Source: Acidimicrobiales bacterium (GTDB taxonomy: Bacteria > Actinomycetota > Acidimicrobiia > Acidimicrobiales > MedAcidi-G1). From it: 64,000 nucleotides of DNA. The stretch is from contig JAKURY010000008.1 in NCBI GenBank assembly GCA_022452145.1, positions 28,908 through 92,907 of the forward strand. Direction: 5' to 3'. Of this stretch, positions 41,873-49,725 are shown piece by piece; positions within the stretch are counted from its first letter, which is position 1; the number at the start of each line of letters is the position of its first letter. The position numbers and the translations under genes were made by a program. Under the pieces are notes generated by a model that was not told the DNA's origin, made no database searches, and was given only the letters and a program-made list of their open reading frames with translations.

Positions 41873-42072
41873 GCGGTCCCGTCCGACTCGCGGTGGATGT
41901 CGACCGGTGCATCGGCATCGGTCAGTGCGAGTTGCTGGAGCCCGAGGTATTCAGGCTGGACGATGAGACGGCGATCTCCCGGGTGGTCGACGGGGCGACC
42001 CTGGGACGGGAGCGGGCGGCCGAGGTGGTCGAACGGTGTCCCAGCATGGCCATCTCGATCCTCGAGGACTGA
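41869..42072 (+). CDS. 3Fe-4S ferredoxin, P450 redox partner type
   Basis: This 67-residue ferredoxin has VDVDRCIGIGQCELLEPEVF and a third Cys in VERCPSMAI, giving three Cys at about 14, 20 and 57: the [3Fe-4S] pattern of actinobacterial P450 ferredoxins. The start GTG 41869 overlaps the P450 stop (GTGA), which implies translational coupling with that P450. A ferredoxin reductase is not found in the window, so it must be shared from elsewhere. It may also serve the P450 at 43446 and the one at 28434. Confidence 0.9.
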   Translation: MSGPVRLAVDVDRCIGIGQCELLEPEVFRLDDETAISRVVDGATLGRERAAEVVERCPSMAISILED

Positions 42073-42119
42073 GGGCCAGCAGGGGTTCCACGCGGGCGTC
42101 AAGGGGATCGACAACCTAT

Positions 42120-42139
42120 TGAATACCGTATACGGTGTT
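42120..42139. promoter_or_regulatory. ACCGTATACGGT palindrome, probable GntR-type operator
   Basis: ACCGTATACGGT (42125-42136) is a perfect 12-bp palindrome within TGAATACCGTATACGGTGTT; with outer pairs it extends to 18 bases with one mismatch. It sits about 55 bases before the TPR-P450-CoA-transferase operon, which ends in a GntR gene. TGAATA-N3-TAT is shared with the dyad at 37312. Confidence 0.55.
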
Positions 42140-42192
42140 TACATGTGCGGATTGCCACATGAGTCCCTGGCGGGAAACCCGGGACGGCGGCG

Positions 42193-43449
42193 GTGATCGG
42201 CGAAGACCGTTTCGGCCAGGTTGTCACCGCCGCCCGCCCGGCCTCGGTTGACGTCTGGGATGCGGCAGTCGGCGAGGTCCTGGACTTTCGTGGTGACCCA
42301 ATCGATCGACTACACGAGCTGACGGCGACCGACGACGCCTTCGTAATGGGCCTGGTGATGACGACGGCAGGCTCGGTTCTCGGCGGTGACGACCCGCTGT
42401 CGGAGGCCCTGCAGACCGATCTGGCAGCGCTCGAAGCCCGATGCGCCCGTGCCACAGAACGGGAACGGAGCCATGAGGAGGCCGTCGCCACGCTGGTCGA
42501 CGGGAACTTCACCGTGGCAGCCGCACGGTGGGAGGCCATCGGTGCCCGCCACCCGCACGACGTGGTGGCGACCAGGATGGCCCACGACGTCTACCTGCAC
42601 GTGGGTGACGACGCCCGGAGGCTCCAGGCCTCGACGGCGGTGATCGGCCGCCTCCGTCCGGGTGACCCGGGCTATGGGGTGGCCGCCGGCCAGCACGCCT
42701 TCGCGCTCGAGGAGTCAGGCCACTACGACGAGGCCGAGCGGTTCGGCCACCTCGCCCTGGAGGTGGATCCGGTCGACATCTGGGCGCTGCACGCCCTGGC
42801 CCACGTGTACGAGATGCAGGACCGCCATGCCGAGGCCATCGGACACCTGCGGAGCACCCGGACTGACTGGGAGGAACGGGACCACCTGGCCCTCCATCTC
42901 CTCTGGCACCTGGTGCTGCGGCTCATGTCGGCCGGAGAGTTCGACGAGTGCCTGGACGTCTTCGACGAGCGGATCCCCGGGACCGACAGGGCGTTCGGCC
43001 TAACCGACCTCACGTCGATGCTGTGGCGCCTGGAACTGGCCGGCTGCGACGTCGGTGACCGGTGGCCGACGTTGGCCGCGAGGTGGCGTGACCACGACCA
43101 GCTCCACACCACGGGCTTCCTTGACATCCACGCCGCCCTCGCATTCGCGACCTGTCCGGACGACCCGGGGGCAGGGCGCTACTGGGCCGGCCTGGACGCC
43201 TGCCACAGGGGTGGCGCATCGGAGAACGACGAGACGTTCGACCTGGTGGTCCGGCCGGTGGCATCGGCCATCCGTGCCTACCGGGCGGGCCGGTACGACG
43301 AGGTAGCAGGGGACATCGACCGGCTGTCGTCGGTCACCCACCGACTCGGTGGCAGCATCGTGCAGCGGGACCTCCTCGCCATGACCGCCCGCGAGGCGGC
43401 ACGGAGGAGCGATCGGCAGCCACGGCCGTTCGAGGAGGCCCGTCCATGA
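42193..43449 (+). CDS. TTC38-like tetratricopeptide repeat protein
   Basis: This 418-residue helical protein has TPR-like units, for example GVAAGQHAFALEESGHYDEA followed by ERFGHLALEVDPVDIWALH and AYRAGRYDEVAGDIDRL. The pattern WALHALAHVYEMQ with a following HL-rich stretch is characteristic of the TTC38 group, whose function is unknown. GTG 42193 is the start. The gene overlaps the next P450 (ATGA, 43446-43449). It may scaffold or regulate the enzymes of this operon; no catalytic motif is seen. Confidence 0.75.
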   Translation: MIGEDRFGQVVTAARPASVDVWDAAVGEVLDFRGDPIDRLHELTATDDAFVMGLVMTTAGSVLGGDDPLSEALQTDLAALEARCARATERERSHEEAVATLVDGNFTVAAARWEAIGARHPHDVVATRMAHDVYLHVGDDARRLQASTAVIGRLRPGDPGYGVAAGQHAFALEESGHYDEAERFGHLALEVDPVDIWALHALAHVYEMQDRHAEAIGHLRSTRTDWEERDHLALHLLWHLVLRLMSAGEFDECLDVFDERIPGTDRAFGLTDLTSMLWRLELAGCDVGDRWPTLAARWRDHDQLHTTGFLDIHAALAFATCPDDPGAGRYWAGLDACHRGGASENDETFDLVVRPVASAIRAYRAGRYDEVAGDIDRLSSVTHRLGGSIVQRDLLAMTAREAARRSDRQPRPFEEARP

Positions 43450-44702
43450 CTGGGACCGTGACCAACCGACTGGACCTCGCCGATCCGGCGACCTACGACC
43501 ACGGAATCCCCCATGACGAGTTCCGCCGTCTCCGCGGTGAGCCCGGCCTCGTCTGGAACCCTTCCGGACCCTGGGGGTCGGGCTTCTGGTCGGTCACCCG
43601 ATTGGACGACCTGGTGGCCGTGTCACGGGATCCGGCCACGTTCTCCTCCGAGCTGGGCCACATCCAGATCTACGACGTGGACGAGGACGTCCGTTCCGTC
43701 AGAGCGTCGATGATCGACCTGGACCCTCCGGTGCACACCCGGCTCCGTCGTCTCGTCAGCTCTGCGTTCACCCCCCGCCACGTACAGGGCTATGTCGACG
43801 ACGTACGTGGTCGGGTTCGGCGCCAGATGGACCGGTTCGTGGAGGCAGGCGGGGGCGACTGGGTCTCGACGGTGGCCGCTCCGATACCGATCGGGGTCAT
43901 CTGCGCCCTCATGGGCATCCCCGAGGAGGACCACGACCTCATGATCGAGATGACCGATCACCTGGTCGAGGGCACCTCGTCGGCCGAGCTGGACCCCGGT
44001 GCCTACGGAAACACGCGACCCCTGCGGGAGCTGCCGTTCAACAGCCCGGCGGCACACGGGGTGGAGGAGTACGCGCGGCGCGCCCGCCGCCAGCGGCTGG
44101 ACCATCCGACCGGTGACCTCCTGTCAGAGTTGGCGACTGCGGAGGTGGGTGGCGAGCGGCTCAGCGAGACCGAATTCGCCCGCTTCTTCCAACTCATGAT
44201 CTTCGCCGGCAACGAGACGACCCGGTCGGCCATGTCCCACCTGGGCATCCACCTGGTCGAACACGCCGACCAGTTCGACCGGGTCCGTTCCGATCCGGAC
44301 CTGCTGGACACGGCAGCGGAGGAGGTGGTGCGCCACGCCTCACCGATCCTCTACTTCCGGCGGACGGCGACGGCTGACACCACGCTGGCCGGGACCGATG
44401 TGGCGGCGGGAGAGAAGGTCGTCATGTGGTACGCCAGCGCCAACTTCGACGAGGTCCACTTCGACGATCCACAGGCCTTCGACGTGGGGCGCCCGAAGGT
44501 GCCGGGCCACGTGGCGTTCGGCGGCGGCGGCGCCCACTTCTGCCTTGGTGCCTCGTTGGCCCGCATCGAGATCTCGGCCCTGGTCGCCGACGTCCTGGCC
44601 CGTGACCTGAGCCTCGAGCAGGTGGGAGCGCCGGAACTGGTCTCATCCAACTTCGTGAACGGCGTAGAGCGCCTCGAGATGAAGGTGGCGGGCCCCAGAT
44701 GA
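43446..44702 (+). CDS. Cytochrome P450, paralogue 2 of a local pair
   Basis: This 418-residue P450 has I-helix IFAGNETTRS, K-helix EEVVRH and haem loop VAFGGGGAHFCLGASLAR. It shares length and long stretches with the P450 at 40616 (for example EMTDHLVEGT, and GNTRPLRELPFNSPAAHG against GNTTPTRLLPFNSPASYA). It lacks its own ferredoxin and is followed instead by a CoA-transferase (overlap ATGA) and an acyl-CoA dehydrogenase, so its product is probably an acid activated to a CoA ester. The duplicate pair likely serves successive or related oxidations. Confidence 0.9.
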   Translation: MTGTVTNRLDLADPATYDHGIPHDEFRRLRGEPGLVWNPSGPWGSGFWSVTRLDDLVAVSRDPATFSSELGHIQIYDVDEDVRSVRASMIDLDPPVHTRLRRLVSSAFTPRHVQGYVDDVRGRVRRQMDRFVEAGGGDWVSTVAAPIPIGVICALMGIPEEDHDLMIEMTDHLVEGTSSAELDPGAYGNTRPLRELPFNSPAAHGVEEYARRARRQRLDHPTGDLLSELATAEVGGERLSETEFARFFQLMIFAGNETTRSAMSHLGIHLVEHADQFDRVRSDPDLLDTAAEEVVRHASPILYFRRTATADTTLAGTDVAAGEKVVMWYASANFDEVHFDDPQAFDVGRPKVPGHVAFGGGGAHFCLGASLARIEISALVADVLARDLSLEQVGAPELVSSNFVNGVERLEMKVAGPR

Positions 44703-45889
44703 CCCGACCGCTGGAGGGCCTGCGGGTGGTGGACGCCGCGACCATCCTGGCGGGCCCGTTCGCCGCCTCGATCCTGGGTGAGTTCGGGGCCGACGTGGTA
44801 AAGGTGGAACAGCCCGGCGTTGGGGATCCGATGCGGCGCCTCGGGACCGAGGCACCGGACGGCGACACCTGGTGGTGGTTGAGCGACACCCGCAACAAGG
44901 TCAGCGTCGAGATCGACCTGCGGACCGCCGAGGGTGCCGGACGATTCCGATCGCTCGTGGCATCGGCCGACGTGCTGGTCGAGAACTTCCGCACAGGAAC
45001 CATGGAGGCCTGGGGCATCGGGTTCGAGTCACTCCGGGAACGGAACCCCGGCCTGATCCAGCTTTCGGTCAGCGGCTACGGCCGGATCGGGCCCCTGGCC
45101 GCCACCGCGGGCGTGGCCCGGATCGCCGAGGCCTTCACCGGCATGACACACCTGACAGGCGATCCGGACGGGTCGCCGGGGCTCTCGGGATCCTCGGGCC
45201 TGGCCGACTACCTGGCCGGCATCTACGGCGCCCTCGGCGTGCTCCTGGCTGCTCGGTCCCGCGACGAGACCGGCCGCGGCCAGTTGGTGGACGTCGCCCT
45301 GTACGACGGCGTGGCCCGCATCCTCGACGAACTGTTGCCGGTGTTCGCGGCGACCGGCATGGGCAGGGAACGCATGGGCCCGGAGACCCACCGGTCGGTC
45401 CCCCACAGCAACTACCGGGCCGCCGACGGTCGGTGGCTGACCATCGCCTGCACCAACGACCGGATGTTCGGACACCTGGCCGCCGTCATGGGTAGGTCCG
45501 ATCTACTGGACGACGATCGCTACGCCACCAACCAGGCCCGTATCGCCCGACGTGACGAGGTGAACGTGCTGGTCGGCGACTGGGTGGCCGGCCTCGAAGC
45601 CGGTGCCGTCGTCGACCTCTGCGAGGCGGCCGCCGTTCCCTGTGGCCTCGTCCGGACGGTCGACCAGTACCTGGACCACCCGCAGGTGGCCGCCCGCGAC
45701 TCTGTGGTAACCATCGACCACCCCGCCGTCGGACCGGTCACCGTGCCCGGCGTGGTGCCCCGGCTGGTGGACACTCCCGGGTGGATCGAGACCCTGGGAG
45801 CCGTGCTCGGTGGGGCATCCGTAGACGAGATCATCGAACGCTGGAGCGGCGTCCGGACTGACGACCTGACGACAGGAGAGAACGCATGA
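44699..45889 (+). CDS. Class III CoA-transferase (CaiB/BaiF family)
   Basis: This 396-residue CoA-transferase begins with LRVVDAATILAGPFAAS, then GADVVKVEQPGVGDPMR and the clear family signature LSDTRNKVSVEIDLRTAEG. The catalytic Asp lies in SGLADYLAGIYGALG near residue 171. These enzymes move CoA between acids without ATP. Here it probably activates the acid formed by the upstream P450, feeding the acyl-CoA dehydrogenase that follows (ATGA overlap, 45886-45889). The CoA donor is unknown. Confidence 0.9.
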   Translation: MTRPLEGLRVVDAATILAGPFAASILGEFGADVVKVEQPGVGDPMRRLGTEAPDGDTWWWLSDTRNKVSVEIDLRTAEGAGRFRSLVASADVLVENFRTGTMEAWGIGFESLRERNPGLIQLSVSGYGRIGPLAATAGVARIAEAFTGMTHLTGDPDGSPGLSGSSGLADYLAGIYGALGVLLAARSRDETGRGQLVDVALYDGVARILDELLPVFAATGMGRERMGPETHRSVPHSNYRAADGRWLTIACTNDRMFGHLAAVMGRSDLLDDDRYATNQARIARRDEVNVLVGDWVAGLEAGAVVDLCEAAAVPCGLVRTVDQYLDHPQVAARDSVVTIDHPAVGPVTVPGVVPRLVDTPGWIETLGAVLGGASVDEIIERWSGVRTDDLTTGENA

Positions 45890-47097
45890 TGTGGCAGCTC
45901 ACCGAGGAGCAGTTGGACCTGCAGGCGAGGGCCCGTGCGCTGGCCACAGAGGTTGTCGGGCCACGCGCCGCCGATGTCGACCGGACCGAGTCGTATCCGT
46001 GGGAGAACGTCGAGGCTCTCCGGGATGCGGGCATGACCGGCATGACCGTGCCCACCGACTTGGGCGGACCCGGGCACTCCCTCCTGGACGCCGTCCTCGT
46101 GGTCGAGGAGATGGCGAAGCAGTGCGGTGTGACCGGCCGGATCGCCGTGGAGGCGAACATGGGGGCCATCTCGGCGATCCTGGCCTACGGCACCGATTCC
46201 CAGCGACGCCTGGCCGCCGACCTGGTGCTGGGCGGCGACAAGCCCGCCATCTGCATCACCGAGCCCGGAGCCGGGAGCGCCGCTTCGCAGATGACCACCC
46301 GGGCCGACCGTCGGGGCGATTCCTACGTGCTGAACGGGAAGAAGCACTGGATAACTGGTGGCGGCGTGTCTCGCCTCCACCTGGTGTTCGCCCGGGTGTT
46401 CGACGAGCAGGGTGACGAGGAGGGCATCGGCGGGTTCCTCGCCATCCGCGACGAGACGCCGGGACTGGTCATCGGCCGGCGGGAGCCGACCATGGGCCTG
46501 CGGGGCATTCCGGAGACGGAGGTCCTGTTCGAGGACATGCAGGTCGATGCCGAAATGGTGCTGGTTCCACCGTCCGGGTTCGGGAGCGGCTTCGCCGAGC
46601 TGATGAACTCGTACAACAGCCAGCGGGTAGGGGCCGGCACGGTCGCCCTGGGACTGGCCACCGGTGCGTACGAGCGTGCCGTCGCCTTCACCAAGGAGCG
46701 CGAGCAGTTCGATCGCCCCATCGCCGAGTTCCAGGGCGTCCAGTGGATGCTGGCCGACATGAGCATCCGGCTGGAGGCGGCTCGCAGCCTGACCTACCGG
46801 GCCGCCGACTCACGTGGCCCGGACGACAGCCCATTTCCTGATCCGGCCCTGGCCGCACAGGCCAAGGTCTTCACATCGGAGGCCTGCATAGACGTGGCCA
46901 ACGACGCCCTGCAGCTCTTCGGAGCCGCCGGCTACTCGCGGAACAACCCGATGGAGCGCATCTGCCGGGACGTGCGGATGTTCACCATCGGCGGCGGGAC
47001 GGCCCAGATCCTGCGGACGGTCGTGGCGGCCCGGGTGCTGGACATGAAGCTCCCCCAGACCCGTGACGGCTTCCAACGCCTGGCGGACCGGGCGTGA
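45886..47097 (+). CDS. Acyl-CoA dehydrogenase
   Basis: This 403-residue protein has the acyl-CoA dehydrogenase signatures CITEPGAGSAASQMTTRA, YVLNGKKHWITGGG and a C-terminal RDVRMFTIGGGTAQILR. The last Glu of the usual YEGTSE motif is Gly, so the base must come from elsewhere, as in isovaleryl-CoA dehydrogenase-type enzymes. An alternative ATG is three bases downstream. It oxidises the CoA ester delivered by the CoA-transferase; a carnitine-like or short-branched acyl group is possible because CaiB/CaiA pairs have this arrangement. Confidence 0.85.
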   Translation: MMWQLTEEQLDLQARARALATEVVGPRAADVDRTESYPWENVEALRDAGMTGMTVPTDLGGPGHSLLDAVLVVEEMAKQCGVTGRIAVEANMGAISAILAYGTDSQRRLAADLVLGGDKPAICITEPGAGSAASQMTTRADRRGDSYVLNGKKHWITGGGVSRLHLVFARVFDEQGDEEGIGGFLAIRDETPGLVIGRREPTMGLRGIPETEVLFEDMQVDAEMVLVPPSGFGSGFAELMNSYNSQRVGAGTVALGLATGAYERAVAFTKEREQFDRPIAEFQGVQWMLADMSIRLEAARSLTYRAADSRGPDDSPFPDPALAAQAKVFTSEACIDVANDALQLFGAAGYSRNNPMERICRDVRMFTIGGGTAQILRTVVAARVLDMKLPQTRDGFQRLADRA

Positions 47098-47762
47098 GCG
47101 TCCGGACGGCCGCCATGGCGGGACCGTCGACGCTTGCACCGATCGACACGGGAGAGCGCAGCCTGGCCGAGCTTGCCTATGAGCGGATCCTGACAGCGAT
47201 CCTGGATGGCGACTTCGCGCCGGGGGACCGACTGATCATGGACCGCCTGGCCGCCGAGCTCGGCATCTCGAGGACACCGGTCCGCGATGCCCTGCGTCGC
47301 ATGGAGGCCGACGGCCTGGTCCAGCCGGCGACCAAGGGCTTCGTAATCCGGTCCCTGGATGCCGCCGACGTCCGGGCCATGTACGAGGTACGCGAGCCGG
47401 TCGAGGGGTGGGCGGCCCGGGTGGCCGCGACCAGGGCCGCAGACGCCGGATCGGCCATGGCCGATGCCCTGGTCGGCCTAGAGAACGTGCCTGTCGACGA
47501 GCCGTCCGCCGCCTACCGGGCGAACCGCGACTTCCATCGGGCCATTGTGCTGGCGGCCGGCAACCCGGTGCTGGTGGACTGCTTCGACACCATCTGGGGT
47601 CGTGGGCTGGCCTTGCTCTCGTTCGCCGAGTCGGCACGCCACGGTTCGACAGTCGACTACGAGGAACACCGGGTGCTCCACGAGGCGGTCATGTCCGGGG
47701 ATCCCGACCGTGCCGAGGTCGAGATGCTCGCCCACATCCGGCGCGGGGCGGCTTCGGTCTGA
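47094..47762 (+). CDS. GntR-family regulator, FCD type
   Basis: This 222-residue regulator has the winged helix LAELAYERILTAILDGDFAPG followed by RLAAELGISRTPVRDALRRMEADGLV, then an FCD ligand domain with FHRAIVLAAGNPVLVD and DYEEHRVLHEAV, the metal-binding histidines of the VanR/FadR group. GTG 47094 overlaps the dehydrogenase stop, so the regulator is made with the operon it probably controls (42193-47762), through the dyad at 42120-42139. ATG a few codons later is an alternative start. Confidence 0.85.
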   Translation: MSVRTAAMAGPSTLAPIDTGERSLAELAYERILTAILDGDFAPGDRLIMDRLAAELGISRTPVRDALRRMEADGLVQPATKGFVIRSLDAADVRAMYEVREPVEGWAARVAATRAADAGSAMADALVGLENVPVDEPSAAYRANRDFHRAIVLAAGNPVLVDCFDTIWGRGLALLSFAESARHGSTVDYEEHRVLHEAVMSGDPDRAEVEMLAHIRRGAASV

Positions 47763-47815
47763 GTCGAGCCGGCCGATCGGTCTCCGTCGCAACGGGTCGG
47801 GGTCCGGGGAGCGGG

Positions 47816-49129
47816 CTAGAGGTAGGGCAGGTAGAAGCCCTTCTCCCAGTCTGTGAACTCGTCGCGTGCCGCCGCCTCATCGCCGACGGCAGCCAGGTAC
47901 TTCTCGAGCTCGGCCTCCTTGACCATGGTGACCTGGTCGACCAGGCCCCGGCCGAGGGCGTCGGCGAAGGTGTCGTCGGCGGCCAGGGCGGCCAGGGCCT
48001 CGCCCAGCCCGTCGGCCACGAACTCCTCGGTGCAGGCCTCCTCGATGGCGTCGCCGGTCTCGGCCCCGGGGCATTCCAGCTCCGCCTCGACGCCCAGCCG
48101 GGCCCCGGTCAGCACGGCGGCCACCGCTGTGTGGATGGGTGCTGACCCGTCGGGCATGCGGTTCTCCAGTCGGGTCGAGCCGTCCCGCTCCGGATTGACC
48201 CGGATGGTGGCGCACCGGTGGTCGTGCCCCCAGTTCTTCCAGTAGCCGGACATCTGTCCCGGACGGAGGCGCTTGTAGGAGTTGACGGTCGGAGCGCACA
48301 CGGCCCCCATGGCCGACAGGTGGTGCAGCTGTCCGGCGATGCACTGGCGGGCCAGGTCGGACAGGCCGTCGGCACCGTCGGGGTCCAGGAGGGCGTTGTT
48401 CCCGTCGGCGTCGACGAGGCTCAGGTTCACGTGCAGGCCGTTGCCGCCCCGGTCCATGAGTGGTCGGGGCAGGAAGGTCAGCAGGTGGCCCATCTCGTAG
48501 GCCACGTCCCGGGCCATGGTCCGGAACAGGAAGGCGTCGTCAGCCGCCGCCAGGGCGTCGTCGTACTCCAGGGTGAACTCGAACTGGGCGGCCTCGAACT
48601 CGGTGTTGACCGACTCCAGGCGGAAGCCCACGGCGTCGGCCACGTCGTGGATGGCCTCGGCGATGCCCATCGGGTCGTTCATTGGTCCCGTGCCGTAGAC
48701 GAATGAGCCCGGGCAGTCGTAGGGAGCCCAGCCGCCCTCGCCGTCCGGCTGCATCACGAAGGCCTCGAACTCGATGCCGACCTTCGGGGTGTAGCCCAGG
48801 GCCTCCCAGGCGGCCACGGCGTCCTTCAGCACGTTGCGGGGGGCGAAGGCGACGGGGGCGCCCCCAGCCTCGAGGTCGCCGATGACCACGCCGACCCCGT
48901 CCTCCCAGCCTTTGCGGACGATGGCGAGGTCGATCACGCACTCCATGTCCGGGAAGCCCTCGAGCATCCGGGTACCCGGGGCGGGGACCATGTCCCGGTC
49001 GTAGGTGAGCGCGAACACCGACATCGAGTGCCTGGTACCCAGGCCGGCCAGGTGGGCGGGGAGGTACTTGCCACGCGGGAGGGCCAGGTGGTCGGGCCAC
49101 AGCACGCGGATGCGACGGTGGTCGGTCAT
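47816..49129 (-). CDS. Glutamine-synthetase-like ligase, second copy
   Basis: This 437-residue GS-family protein has VGIEFEAFVMQPDGEGG at the first metal site, NTEFEAAQFEFTLEY, the nucleotide loop GGNGLHVNLSLVD and the substrate region RVNPERDGSTRLENRMPDGS. It is diverged from the GS-like protein at 39269, with altered GSGMH (GNGLH) and NRxxxR sites, so it is not housekeeping GlnA. It probably ligates glutamate, or another acid, to an amine. It is convergent with the GntR gene and divergent from MarR; site E lies in its promoter region, so it may share control with the aromatic genes. Confidence 0.75.
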   Translation of the reverse strand: MTDHRRIRVLWPDHLALPRGKYLPAHLAGLGTRHSMSVFALTYDRDMVPAPGTRMLEGFPDMECVIDLAIVRKGWEDGVGVVIGDLEAGGAPVAFAPRNVLKDAVAAWEALGYTPKVGIEFEAFVMQPDGEGGWAPYDCPGSFVYGTGPMNDPMGIAEAIHDVADAVGFRLESVNTEFEAAQFEFTLEYDDALAAADDAFLFRTMARDVAYEMGHLLTFLPRPLMDRGGNGLHVNLSLVDADGNNALLDPDGADGLSDLARQCIAGQLHHLSAMGAVCAPTVNSYKRLRPGQMSGYWKNWGHDHRCATIRVNPERDGSTRLENRMPDGSAPIHTAVAAVLTGARLGVEAELECPGAETGDAIEEACTEEFVADGLGEALAALAADDTFADALGRGLVDQVTMVKEAELEKYLAAVGDEAAARDEFTDWEKGFYLPYL

Positions 49130-49171
49130 CGGTCCTGGCTGGCCTCCATTGCCGACAGCCGGGTCGGCGTG

Positions 49172-49191
49172 AATCGTTTGGCCCCGAACAG
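49172..49191. promoter_or_regulatory. Operator-like site E at the MarR promoter
   Basis: AATCGTTTGGCCCCGAACAG (49172-49191) matches the reverse reading of sites B-D (AATCGTT-GG-CC-A-) at most positions, with a weaker right half. It ends 12 bases before the MarR start and 42 bases from the divergent GS-like start. A weaker copy at its own gene is what an autoregulated MarR repressor would have. Confidence 0.45.
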
Positions 49192-49203
49192 TAGTGTGCC
49201 CAC

Positions 49204-49725
49204 ATGCCCCGTGCATTTGCCGCAGGCGACGACGAGCTGGTCGCGGCCGAACGCCTCATCCGCGACCGTATGGCGGGCCTGGACCTGGACCTGCTCTCCC
49301 TGGCCGCCGTCTCGAACGTGTTCCGGACTGCCACGGCGGTCCGGAACCACATGGAACGAAACGTCCTGAAGCCCCATGCCCTCTCCTGGAGCGCCTTCGT
49401 GGTCCTGTTCGTCCTGCACGTCTGGGGTGAGAAGGAGTCCAGGGAACTCGCATCCGAGGCCGGGATCTCCGGGGGCACCCTGACCGGCGTGCTGGACACC
49501 CTTGAGCGCAAGGGGCTGGCCGTCCGTCGCCCGGTCCCCACCGACCGGCGACGCGTCGGGGTGGCACTCACCGCAGCGGGTACCACGGTGGTCGACGAGG
49601 TCATGCCGGCCTTCAACCGCGAGGAGGCCCAGGTCACCGGTGGCCTGACCGATGACGAGACGGCCACCCTGGCCCGGCTCCTGCGCACGGTGCTGCGCAC
49701 GGCCGAGGGCCTGGGCGCCAGGTGA
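49204..49725 (+). CDS. MarR-family regulator
   Basis: This 173-residue winged-helix regulator has SWSAFVVLFVLHVWGEKESR, the recognition region AGISGGTLTGVLDTLERKGL and the wing PVPTDRRRVGVALTAAG with the DRR motif. MarR proteins of the HpaR/HpcR type repress homoprotocatechuate genes and respond to aromatic ligands. Site E overlaps its promoter, so it is the leading candidate to read the five related sites. Its stop overlaps the decarboxylase gene (GTGA, 49722-49725). Confidence 0.85.
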   Translation: MPRAFAAGDDELVAAERLIRDRMAGLDLDLLSLAAVSNVFRTATAVRNHMERNVLKPHALSWSAFVVLFVLHVWGEKESRELASEAGISGGTLTGVLDTLERKGLAVRRPVPTDRRRVGVALTAAGTTVVDEVMPAFNREEAQVTGGLTDDETATLARLLRTVLRTAEGLGAR

